Shown in pieces: positions 5,452 through 12,486 of a stretch of 13,048 bases of DNA. The translations under genes and the position numbers were made by a program. Within the stretch, counting starts at the first letter, position 1, and every line of letters begins with the position of its first letter. The DNA comes from JAUVYV01 sp964585535 (lineage in GTDB: Bacteria > Planctomycetota > Phycisphaerae > Sedimentisphaerales > Anaerobacaceae): NCBI GenBank assembly GCA_964585535.1, contig CAZPDW010000056.1, positions 1-13,048 of the forward strand, written 5' to 3'. The notes beneath the pieces are model-generated. The model saw only the letters and a list, made by a program, of their open reading frames with translations, ran no database searches and was not told where the DNA came from.

Positions 5452-6987
5452 GTGATGGGCAAGTTGGCGGAGAAATCAGGCCCCGGGGGTTCCGTGCGGG
5501 GACTCAGCAGTCGGCAGTCGGCAGGTAAGCCGGGGGCCGTGCCACTCAGGGGCGAGCCCCTCAGGGGCGAGCTGGTTGGTCGCAGTATGCCCGAGTCACT
5601 GGCGGCCGAGGCGGCGGTCCTGGGCTCGATGATAATCGACCCCGTGTGTATCGGCCAGGTGGTGGAGCTGCTCAGCCGTGATTCGTTTTACCGCGTTGAG
5701 AACCAGGTTATTTTCGATGCGATTGTGGTCCTTTACGAGCGGAACCGCGCCGAAGGGATAGACGGCGTACTGCTGCGTGAAGAGTTGGAGAGCCGCCGAA
5801 CGTTAGAGCAGGCAGGCGGCGTGGAATATCTCGGACGGCTGATGGACTCGGTCCCGAGCTCGGCGAATGTGACGTATTATGCGCATATCGTCAGAGACAA
5901 GCAGCTTCTGCGTGAACTGATAGCTGCGGTGACCGAGATATTGAACGATGGGTACGAGCCGCAGGGCGATGTGAGCGAGGTGCTGGACGAGGCGGAACGG
6001 AAAATATTCGCGGTGGCGGACCGCAAAATCAGCGGCAAAGCGGCTTCCCTGAAAGAGCTGGTGACGGGCGCATACGAGCTGATTGAAAAGCGCGACGGAA
6101 AACATGTGACCGGGCTGGCGACGGGATACTTCAAGCTTGACGAGTTGACTTGCGGACTGCAGAACGGCGAGATGGTCATCGTAGCGGGCCGGCCGAGTAT
6201 AGGAAAAACGTCACTTGCGCTGAATATAGCCGAGCATATAGGCGTCGTTGAGAAGATACCCATCGCGATATTTTCATTGGAGATGGGTCAGCAGCAATTA
6301 GCCGAGCGGTTTTTGTGCAGCGCCGGCGACGTCGAGACACAGCGTGTTCGCAAGGGAATGCTGAGCACAGCCGACCACAGGCGGCTTGTTGAGGCGTGCG
6401 GCCTTTTGTCGGAGACGCCGATTTATATTGACGATACGTCGTCGCTTACCCCGCTGGAGCTGCGAGCCAAGGCCAGGCGCCTGCGCAGCCGGCACGGCAT
6501 ACGCTGCATTATCGTAGATTATTTGCAGTTGATGCATCTCGGCGGCAGGGTCGAATCTCGTCAGCAGGAAATAACGACGATATCGCGATACCTCAAAGGG
6601 CTGGCAAGGGAGTTGAGTATTCCGGTGGTGGTGCTGAGCCAGTTGAACCGCTCGCCAGAGGGCAGGGAGGGTCATCGGCCGAGGATGAGCGACCTGCGTG
6701 AGAGCGGCAGTATCGAACAGGACGCCGACGTTGTGATGCTGCTGCATCGAGATGACTATTATCATCACGGCGAGGAGGGTTACGAACCGAACAACACGGC
6801 GGAGGTGATAATAGCAAAGCAGCGTAACGGCCCGACGGGGACGGTTGATTTGATATTTCGTGAGAAGCTTACGCGGTTCGAGAACGCATCGTACGCCGGC
6901 GGGGTCCCGGCGCAGGGCGCATCGGACGGCGGTTTTGCCGAGCCGGCCGGGGCCGAGCCGCTGGATTCGGAGCCGGCGCCTTTTTAG
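5452..6987 (+). CDS. dnaB: Replicative DNA helicase DnaB
   Basis: Hexameric 5'-3' helicase that unwinds DNA at the replication fork and works with primase. From the GTG at 5452 it has 511 residues, against about 450-470 usually. The DnaB N-terminal domain begins near residue 46 (MPESLAAEAAVLGSM). The C-terminal RecA-type ATPase has GLATGYFKLDELTCGLQNGE, Walker A GRPSIGKTS (246-254), FSLEMGQQQLAERFL, Walker B IIVDYLQL (353-360), VVVLSQLNRS and MSDLRESGSIEQDADVVML, ending with AEVIIAKQRNGPTG. There is no intein. The start is uncertain: GTG 5452, ATG 5455, in-frame GTG codons and ATG 5587 all lack a good ribosome site. GRSMPES just before the core fits the family, so a start upstream of 5587 is likely, yet much of the extension is encoded by short tandem repeats. 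It is followed 69 bp later by bamA, an unusual neighbour. Confidence 0.95.
   Translation: MMGKLAEKSGPGGSVRGLSSRQSAGKPGAVPLRGEPLRGELVGRSMPESLAAEAAVLGSMIIDPVCIGQVVELLSRDSFYRVENQVIFDAIVVLYERNRAEGIDGVLLREELESRRTLEQAGGVEYLGRLMDSVPSSANVTYYAHIVRDKQLLRELIAAVTEILNDGYEPQGDVSEVLDEAERKIFAVADRKISGKAASLKELVTGAYELIEKRDGKHVTGLATGYFKLDELTCGLQNGEMVIVAGRPSIGKTSLALNIAEHIGVVEKIPIAIFSLEMGQQQLAERFLCSAGDVETQRVRKGMLSTADHRRLVEACGLLSETPIYIDDTSSLTPLELRAKARRLRSRHGIRCIIVDYLQLMHLGGRVESRQQEITTISRYLKGLARELSIPVVVLSQLNRSPEGREGHRPRMSDLRESGSIEQDADVVMLLHRDDYYHHGEEGYEPNNTAEVIIAKQRNGPTGTVDLIFREKLTRFENASYAGGVPAQGASDGGFAEPAGAEPLDSEPAPF
5501..5525. repeat. Heptanucleotide tandem tract, CAGTCGG type
   Basis: Consecutive 7-mers gactcag, cagtcgg and cagtcgg, then cagg. 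It lies inside the N-terminal extension of the annotated dnaB frame, which raises doubt that the extension is translated. Confidence 0.5.
5545..5571. repeat. 15-bp tandem repeat with overlapping hairpins
   Basis: The word ctcaggggcgag occurs at 5545-5556 and 5560-5571 with a 15-bp period, encoding PLRGE twice in the dnaB frame. The same bases can fold as GGGG-CGAG-CCCC (5549-5560) or GCCCC-TCA-GGGGC (5556-5568), two mutually exclusive hairpins about 20-30 nt before the DnaB core Met codon. Confidence 0.6.
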
Positions 6988-6997
6988 CCGTCTCGGC

Positions 6998-7061
6998 GCG
7001 TATTGCGTATAGCGTATTGCGCATCGCAGGCAGAAGACAACAATCGGCAATGAACAATGAA
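6998..7061. repeat. Two heptanucleotide tandem tracts covering the bamA start
   Basis: First tract 6998-7032: gcgtatt, gcgtata, gcgtatt, gcgcatc, gcaggca. Second tract 7041-7061: caatcgg, caatgaa, caatgaa. The bamA ATG at 7057 lies inside the last 7-mer. An eight-base spacer separates the tracts. These fill most of the 69-bp dnaB-bamA gap. Confidence 0.7.
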
Positions 7062-9420
7062 GCATAAACCAGGATTTTTCTGTTACGTCTGCATTGCGGG
7101 ATTTTGCTTGTGTCTGTATTGCACAAATGCGGACGGGCAGAATGTGCCCGGGGCCGGGTCGGCAAAGATAGTCGGCATCAGCGTGGCCGGTAACGTGCGC
7201 GTTGAGACGAGCGAGGTTTTGTCGAGGGTACGCAGCCGGGCAGGCGAGCCGTTCGATGCAGCCGTTGCCGCCGAGGATGCCAAGCGTATAGCGAAGTTAG
7301 AGCCGGTCGAGTACAGCTATTACAGTACAAAGCCGGCGGAAGGGGGCATTCAATTGACTTTTGTTGTCGCCGAGCGCGAGGTGATTCGTTCGATTGAGTT
7401 TGTGCACAACAAGGCATACAGCAGCAAGAAGCTGCTGAAGAAATTAGGATTCAAGGTCGGCGATTATCTTGACCCGGTGCTGGCCGAGACCTATTCGGGT
7501 ACGATAGTGGAGTTTTATCGCAAGAAGGGATATGCCTTTGCCGAGGTCTCGCTCGACCGGTCGCAGTTGTCCTTCGGTAAGGTTATTTACGAAATCGAGG
7601 AAGGGCATCGCGTTAAGATAACTTCGGTGAAGTTCAGGGGCAACAGCCGGCTCAAAACGAGTGCCCTGAAAAAGGTAACAAAAAGCAGGGCGCGGAGCTG
7701 GCTTTTGTTCCCGAAGTATTACATAGAAGAGCGGGTTGCCGCCGACGTTGCAAAGCTTCAGTGGGCCTACCAGAGGAAAGGATTCTTGAACTTGAATGTC
7801 CAGGCCAAGCGGCAATATAACGCCGACAAAAGCAGGGTCCGCATCATTTTTGATATTGAAGAGGGCTCGGTTTACACGGTTGAAGACATAGTCTTTATGG
7901 GTAGTGAGCAGTTTGACAGAGAGACGCTCCTGTCCGAGCTGAAATTACGGCAGGGCGAGATTTACAGCGATCCGACGGCGGGGCTTGACGTGATGTCGCT
8001 TTTGAAACTGTACCGCCGGAGCGGTTTTATCGATGCCGATATTGAGCAGGGCATACGGTTTGTTTCCGAAAAGAGCGTCTCTGTCGAGTTCGCGATTAAG
8101 CAGGGTCGGCGCTTCAGGATAGGCCGGGTAATCATAACCGGCAACGAGCAGACGCAGGACAAGGTGGTTCGCAGAATACTGGACGAATATGATTTCCAGC
8201 CGGGCAGGTGGTACAATGCCGATATTGCTCGCGGCGACGGCAGGGGTATGCTCGAAAGGCGGCTTCAAAGGATGCTGCTGACCGAGCGTGGAGGCGCAAC
8301 GATTACCCCCGTGGGGGATGTCCCGGGACAGAAGGATGCACGGGTCGGCCTGACGGAAGGCAAGACCGGGATGGTGATGTTAGGCGCCGGCGTGACCAGC
8401 GACAGCGGCGTTATCGGCCAGCTTGTGTTTGAGCAGCGCAACTTTGACATCCACGACAAGCCGAAGGGCTTTATGGATTTTATCACCGGCAATGCCTACA
8501 AGGGCGCCGGCCAGAGCTTGCGTATTTCGCTGGCGCCCGGAACGGAGATTAGCGAGTATTCGGTAACGTTCAGTGAGCCGTATCTTAACGACAAGCCAAT
8601 CGGGCTTGATTTGTCCGGCTCGAGCTGGATGCGCTGGCGCGAAAGTTACGACGAGCAGCGGACGAAGGGATACGTAGCCCTTGAGAAGCGCTATAAAAAC
8701 AAATGGCGAAGGAGCATCGGCTTCAGGGCGGAGAACGTCTCGGTTGAACGTCTGGATTTGGATGCGCCCCAGGAGATTATCGATGTGCAGGGCGACAATC
8801 TTCTCGCCGGGGTCCGGCTCGGCGTCGGCAGAGAGCTTATCGACGACGTGTACAGTCCGAGCACGGGACACAGTTTCAATCTCAGCTGCGAACAGGTCAG
8901 CGGCGACCATACGTTCGGCATTGTCAGCGGCGTTTACCGCAGGTACAAGACGCTTTATGAAGATTTGGCCGAGCGAAAGACGGTTTTTTCGACAAAGCTC
9001 CTGGCGGCGATGGTCGTCGGCAGCGCCCCGCCTTTTGAGAAGTTTTATGCCGGCGGCACGGGCACCTACGGGATACGCGGCTTTGAGTATCGCGGCGTCA
9101 GCACACGCGGTCTTCGGACTAATGTTGACCCTAACTCAACCCCGGAGCGCAAAGACCCGATAGGCAGCGACTGGATATTTTTAGCCGGCGCCCAGGTAAC
9201 GGTGCCGCTGATGAGTAATACTATTTCGTGGCTTGTATTTGCCGACAGCGGTGTGATAGATTCGGGCGGTTTTCGAGCGGCGGTGGGAACGGGCGTTCAG
9301 ATACTTATCCCGCAGTGGTTCGGGCCGGTGCCGATGCGGTTCGAGCTGTCGGCGCCGTTTATGAAAGAAGAGCAGGACGACATACAGGTATTCAGTTTTT
9401 CCGTCGGAAGACTGTTTTGA
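7057..9420 (+). CDS. bamA: Outer-membrane protein assembly factor BamA (Omp85 family)
   Basis: 787 residues, close to the usual BamA length. BamA inserts and folds beta-barrel proteins in the outer membrane. A signal peptide covers roughly 1-27 (MKHK, Cys-rich hydrophobic core). Five POTRA domains follow at about 36-106, 107-183, 184-270, 271-350 and 351-436; their edges are marked by IRSIEFVHN, ITSVKFRGN, VEDIVFMGS and IGRVIITGN. The 16-strand barrel starts near 438 (TGMVMLGAGVTSDSG) and carries the conserved L6 motif as GIRGF (672-676). It ends FSFSVGRLF with the C-terminal Phe expected of a beta-signal. The ATG lies in a heptanucleotide repeat and has no clear Shine-Dalgarno sequence. An overlapping out-of-frame ATG at 7051 stops after five codons. 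skp follows after 58 bp, a conserved neighbour. Confidence 0.95.
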   Translation: MKHKPGFFCYVCIAGFCLCLYCTNADGQNVPGAGSAKIVGISVAGNVRVETSEVLSRVRSRAGEPFDAAVAAEDAKRIAKLEPVEYSYYSTKPAEGGIQLTFVVAEREVIRSIEFVHNKAYSSKKLLKKLGFKVGDYLDPVLAETYSGTIVEFYRKKGYAFAEVSLDRSQLSFGKVIYEIEEGHRVKITSVKFRGNSRLKTSALKKVTKSRARSWLLFPKYYIEERVAADVAKLQWAYQRKGFLNLNVQAKRQYNADKSRVRIIFDIEEGSVYTVEDIVFMGSEQFDRETLLSELKLRQGEIYSDPTAGLDVMSLLKLYRRSGFIDADIEQGIRFVSEKSVSVEFAIKQGRRFRIGRVIITGNEQTQDKVVRRILDEYDFQPGRWYNADIARGDGRGMLERRLQRMLLTERGGATITPVGDVPGQKDARVGLTEGKTGMVMLGAGVTSDSGVIGQLVFEQRNFDIHDKPKGFMDFITGNAYKGAGQSLRISLAPGTEISEYSVTFSEPYLNDKPIGLDLSGSSWMRWRESYDEQRTKGYVALEKRYKNKWRRSIGFRAENVSVERLDLDAPQEIIDVQGDNLLAGVRLGVGRELIDDVYSPSTGHSFNLSCEQVSGDHTFGIVSGVYRRYKTLYEDLAERKTVFSTKLLAAMVVGSAPPFEKFYAGGTGTYGIRGFEYRGVSTRGLRTNVDPNSTPERKDPIGSDWIFLAGAQVTVPLMSNTISWLVFADSGVIDSGGFRAAVGTGVQILIPQWFGPVPMRFELSAPFMKEEQDDIQVFSFSVGRLF

Positions 9421-9461
9421 TTGATGATTGATAAATGGTAAATTGTGAATTTAGTGATAAT
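9420..9461. repeat. Degenerate AT-rich heptanucleotide tract between bamA and skp
   Basis: In a 7-nt register the spacer reads attgatg, attgata, aatggta, aattgtg, aatttag, tgataat. It begins at the last base of the bamA stop codon and ends before the skp ribosome site. The copies are degenerate beyond the first two. Confidence 0.5.
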
Positions 9462-9478
9462 GACAGAAAGGACAAATT

Positions 9479-10072
9479 ATGAAAACAACTGCGAGCGTTG
9501 TGGCGGTTGCTATATTGACGGCGGTCCTGGCCGGGGTGTGTCTCGAGCAAAGCCGGGCCAACTCGCCTGAGCAAACCAACTGTCCGAAAATAGGCATAGT
9601 GAGTGTTCGCAAAATATTCCAGGAGTGCAGGCGTACCATCAAGCACCGCCAGCAGTCGCTTGCCGAGCAGAACAAGGTGCAGGCCGAGCTGGATAAGCTC
9701 TCGAAAGGGGTTGACCTCGACAAGGCCGGGTTGAAAACGCTCAAGCCGGGCAGCGATGATTACTCGGCCCTGATGAAGGAGCTTTTCGACAAGCAGGCGA
9801 AATTCCAGGCCAGACAGGAATACTTCAAACAGCAGATGCAGTTGAAGGAGCAGGCCGCCATAGAGAAGCTTTTTAACGACCTTCTCACGGCTACCGCCCA
9901 GGTTGCGAAAGAAAAGGGGCTGGATATGGTACTGGAACGCAGCGAGCCGGAGTTTCCTGCGAGTAACAACAACGACCTTACGCTGACCATAAGTACGCAT
10001 AAGGTACTTTACAGCGGCGGCTGTGAGGACATAACGGATGCGGTGATGGCCCGGCTGGATGCCGCGGAATGA
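9479..10072 (+). CDS. skp: OmpH/Skp-family periplasmic chaperone
   Basis: 197 residues, somewhat longer than the usual 160-170. Skp trimers grip unfolded outer-membrane proteins in the periplasm with long coiled-coil arms and deliver them toward BamA. The ATG has AAAGGA about 8 nt upstream. A signal peptide spans about 1-27 (MKTTASVVAVAILTAVLAG..., cleavage probably after SRA). The family opening strand appears as KIGIVSVRKIFQECRR, followed by a charged Gln/Lys/Glu-rich helical stretch (about 55-145) and the C-terminal strand segment KEKGLDMVLER. Sequence identity in this family is always low, so the call rests on the pattern and the position between bamA and lpxD. It lies 58 bp after bamA and 49 bp before lpxD. 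Confidence 0.88.
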   Translation: MKTTASVVAVAILTAVLAGVCLEQSRANSPEQTNCPKIGIVSVRKIFQECRRTIKHRQQSLAEQNKVQAELDKLSKGVDLDKAGLKTLKPGSDDYSALMKELFDKQAKFQARQEYFKQQMQLKEQAAIEKLFNDLLTATAQVAKEKGLDMVLERSEPEFPASNNNDLTLTISTHKVLYSGGCEDITDAVMARLDAAE

Positions 10073-10121
10073 ACCAGTGGATAGCCGCAGCGCCAATCCC
10101 CTGAGACGGCGAGGTCATAAA

Positions 10122-11162
10122 ATGATACTTACGGTTGCACAATTAGCACAACACCTTGAGGCGGAGCTTGTCGGTAAAGGCGATGCTGAGATTACCGGCA
10201 TCGGCCCGATAGTTTTAGCCGACGGCGACACCGTGACGTTTGCCTCCGATAAGAGGCGCCGGCTGCAAGCGAAGAAATGTGCGGCGGCGGCGGTGATTGT
10301 GGACGGCAGAATTGAGGATTTGGATAAGCCGCAGCTTGTGGTCAAGGACGTCAACGCGGCCTTGATAGAAGCTTTGAATATATTTGCGCCGCCGCTCAGG
10401 GCGCCGGTCGAGGGTATTGATGCCAGCGCTAAGGTTGCAGAGCGTGTTGAAATCGGAAAAGGAGTATCTGTCGGCGCCAACGTGGTGATTGATGAGGCAG
10501 TGGTAATAGCAGACAATACGGTAATATCAAGCGGGTGCAGGATAGGGCAGAATTCAACCATAGGCAGCAACAGCCGGCTTGACTGCAACGTCGTTGTCTA
10601 TCATAACTGCACCATCGGCAATAACGTTATAATTCAGGCGAACAGCACCATCGGCTCGACCGGTTTCGGCTATGCCTTTATCGACGGGCAGCATCGGCTG
10701 ATTCCTCACAACGGGACGGTGGTGATAGAGGATTTTGTGGAGATTGGCGCAAACTGCTGCGTTGACCGCGCCAAGTTCGGGCAGACGCGAATAGGGGCGG
10801 GTACAAAGATAGACAATCTCGTTCAGATAGCCCACAATGTGGTTATCGGCAAATGTTGTCTGATAGTCAGCCAGGTCGGCATCTCAGGTAGTTGCGTGCT
10901 CGGCGACGGTGTGGTGCTGGGCGGGCAGGTCGGACTGGCGGATAACATTGAGATAGGCGACGGGGCGATGGTGGCTGCCCAATCGGGGCTGTTCAGAGAC
11001 GTCGAGCCGGGAAAACAGATGCTTGGGTCGCCGGCCTTTGAGAAGCGTGAGGCGTTTCGAAACGTAGCTGCAGTTTCACACCTGCCGAAGTTGGTTGAAC
11101 AGTTAAAGCGTCTTGTCAAGAGGGTTGATAATCTTGAAGCTGCAAAAGACGATACAAAATGA
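10122..11162 (+). CDS. lpxD: UDP-3-O-acylglucosamine N-acyltransferase LpxD
   Basis: 346 residues, normal for LpxD, which adds the N-linked hydroxyacyl chain to UDP-3-O-acyl-glucosamine in lipid A synthesis in the cytosol. The start at 10122 is chosen because GAGGT lies about 7 nt upstream and MILTVAQLAQHLEAELVG is the family N-terminus; an ATG at 10059 inside skp is in frame but unlikely. The uridine-binding N-domain spans about 1-100, followed by hexapeptide repeats of a left-handed beta-helix (VERVEIGKGVSVGANVVI onward). GSTGFGYAFIDGQH, VEIGANCCVDRAKFG and KIDNLVQIAHNVVIG are conserved; the His of AHN (residue 238) is the catalytic base by homology with E. coli His239. A C-terminal helical segment (LPKLVEQLKRLVKRVDNLE) ends the protein. 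Its end overlaps lpxC-fabZ by 29 bp, suggesting translational coupling. Confidence 0.95.
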   Translation: MILTVAQLAQHLEAELVGKGDAEITGIGPIVLADGDTVTFASDKRRRLQAKKCAAAAVIVDGRIEDLDKPQLVVKDVNAALIEALNIFAPPLRAPVEGIDASAKVAERVEIGKGVSVGANVVIDEAVVIADNTVISSGCRIGQNSTIGSNSRLDCNVVVYHNCTIGNNVIIQANSTIGSTGFGYAFIDGQHRLIPHNGTVVIEDFVEIGANCCVDRAKFGQTRIGAGTKIDNLVQIAHNVVIGKCCLIVSQVGISGSCVLGDGVVLGGQVGLADNIEIGDGAMVAAQSGLFRDVEPGKQMLGSPAFEKREAFRNVAAVSHLPKLVEQLKRLVKRVDNLEAAKDDTK

Positions 11163-12444
11163 GTGCAGGATAAGCGGCAAGGGTTTGTTCGGCAGCAAGG
11201 ATGCCCAGGCGGTGTTTAAGCCGGGCCCCGCCGATTCGGGAGTGGTGTTTGTCCGAACGGATGTGCCGGAGCGGGTGCGGATAAGGGCCATTGCCCCGAA
11301 CATCGCTGAGCGCAGCAGGCGCACGACGATAAAAAAGGGCTCTGTCAGCGTAGAGACGGTCGAGCACTGCCTGGCGGCCATAAACGCCCTGGAGATTGAC
11401 AATATCCTCGTAGAGGTCAACGGCCCGGAGCTGCCAAGTCTGGACTGCAGCAGCAGCGAGTATTTCAAGGCGCTCAAGGCCGCCGGCGCCGTCGAGCAGC
11501 AGGCGGCCCGAAAGTGCTTTGTGATGAAGGAGCCGATAACGGTCAGTGCCGGCCAGTCGTGTATATACGCACTCGCCTACGCCGACGACCGGCTCAATAT
11601 CACCTTTGACTTAGACTACGGCGGGCACACCGGCATAGGCAGGCAGATAGCAAGCTATCGGCTGACACCCGAGGTCTTCGAGAAAAACCTCGCCCGGGCG
11701 CGAACCTTCCTGCTGGAGCCGGAGGCCCGGCAGTTCCAGGCACGCGGTATGGGCACGCATCTTGGCCCGCGAGACATCCTGGTCATCGACTCGGACGGGC
11801 CTATCAAGAACAGCTTCAGATTTCCAGACGAGTGTGTAAGACACAAAATCGTCGATTTAATCGGCGATATGGTGCTTGTCGGCAGGCCAATCAGCGGCAG
11901 AATTGTCTCGTACAAGAGCGGCCACTCCCTCAATCAGCAGCTTGCCAAAAAGCTCTACGAGGCGGCTGAGCGCCGGGAACGAATGGCCAAATCCGGTACG
12001 GACGCCCTCCTGGACATTCGACATATTGCCAGGATTCTGCCGCACCGGTACCCGTTTTTGCTGGTGGACAAGGTAATTGAGATTGAAGGCGACAGGTTTA
12101 TCAGAGGTCTAAAGAACGTAACCTACAACGAGCAGTTTTTCCAGGGACATTTCCCCGGCACGCCGATTATGCCCGGTGTCCTCATAGTCGAGGCGATGGC
12201 ACAGCTTTCGGGCCTGTTGTTCGCACAGGCGCTTGAGCACACGGGCCAATTAGCGGTCCTGCTGAGCATGGACGGTGTGAAGCTGCGAAAGGCCGTAGTG
12301 CCGGGCGACCAGCTTATCCTTACCGCCGAGGCGGTCCGGTCGAGGAAACGCACCGCTCAGTGCCGCTGCAAGGCCTTTGTCGCCGATTCGGTGGTTGCCG
12401 AGTGTGAGATAAAGTTTATGCTCGTTGATAATGAAAAGATTTAG
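11134..12444 (+). CDS. lpxC-fabZ: LpxC-FabZ fusion: UDP-3-O-acyl-GlcNAc deacetylase / 3-hydroxyacyl-ACP dehydratase
   Basis: 436 residues from a TTG at 11134, chosen because AGAGGG lies about 9 nt upstream and KLQKTIQNECRISGKGLF fits the LpxC N-terminus; TTG codons at 11113 and 11125 are alternatives. The LpxC part (1 to about 285) removes the acetyl group, the committed step of lipid A synthesis. Zinc ligands by homology are His78 (VEHC), His237 and Asp241 (RHKIVDLIGD); the catalytic pair is Glu77 and His264 (KSGH). The FabZ part (about 293-436) dehydrates 3-hydroxyacyl-ACP for fatty acid elongation: ILPHRYPFLLVD, GHFPG with His339, EAMAQ with Glu353, and VVPGDQL. All key residues are present in both halves, so both should be active. 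Such fusions are known in Bacteroidetes and some other phyla. One oddity is LDCSSSEY where most LpxC have a DGS motif. It overlaps the lpxD end. Confidence 0.95.
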   Translation: MKLQKTIQNECRISGKGLFGSKDAQAVFKPGPADSGVVFVRTDVPERVRIRAIAPNIAERSRRTTIKKGSVSVETVEHCLAAINALEIDNILVEVNGPELPSLDCSSSEYFKALKAAGAVEQQAARKCFVMKEPITVSAGQSCIYALAYADDRLNITFDLDYGGHTGIGRQIASYRLTPEVFEKNLARARTFLLEPEARQFQARGMGTHLGPRDILVIDSDGPIKNSFRFPDECVRHKIVDLIGDMVLVGRPISGRIVSYKSGHSLNQQLAKKLYEAAERRERMAKSGTDALLDIRHIARILPHRYPFLLVDKVIEIEGDRFIRGLKNVTYNEQFFQGHFPGTPIMPGVLIVEAMAQLSGLLFAQALEHTGQLAVLLSMDGVKLRKAVVPGDQLILTAEAVRSRKRTAQCRCKAFVADSVVAECEIKFMLVDNEKI

Positions 12445-12486
12445 ACCTGCAGTTGCAGACCGGTCAATTGGATTTGGGAATGGAAA

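Noticed and set aside
6181..6540. Intein insertion in dnaB, a frequent intein site
   Set aside because: Walker A to Walker B is contiguous and of normal length, with no splicing motifs.
6298..7065. Long minus-strand open frame (255 codons) opposite dnaB
   Set aside because: It is antisense to the conserved ATPase domain of dnaB, is Arg/Leu/Ala-rich with no family resemblance, and arises from codon bias of the GC-rich gene.
8380..8910. Minus-strand open frame opposite the BamA barrel
   Set aside because: It lies fully antisense to a well-supported gene and has no recognisable domain.
9392..10096. Minus-strand open frame opposite skp
   Set aside because: It is a 234-codon shadow of skp with no ribosome site or family match; skp has a signal peptide, a ribosome site and syntenic support.
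10059..10121. Upstream in-frame lpxD start overlapping skp
   Set aside because: It would add 21 residues unlike the LpxD N-terminus, and the ATG at 10122 has a proper ribosome site.
12445..12486. Further heptad tract before lpxA
   Set aside because: aattgga, tttggga, atggaaa, atggctg can be read in a 7-nt register, but similarity between units is too low to separate from chance.
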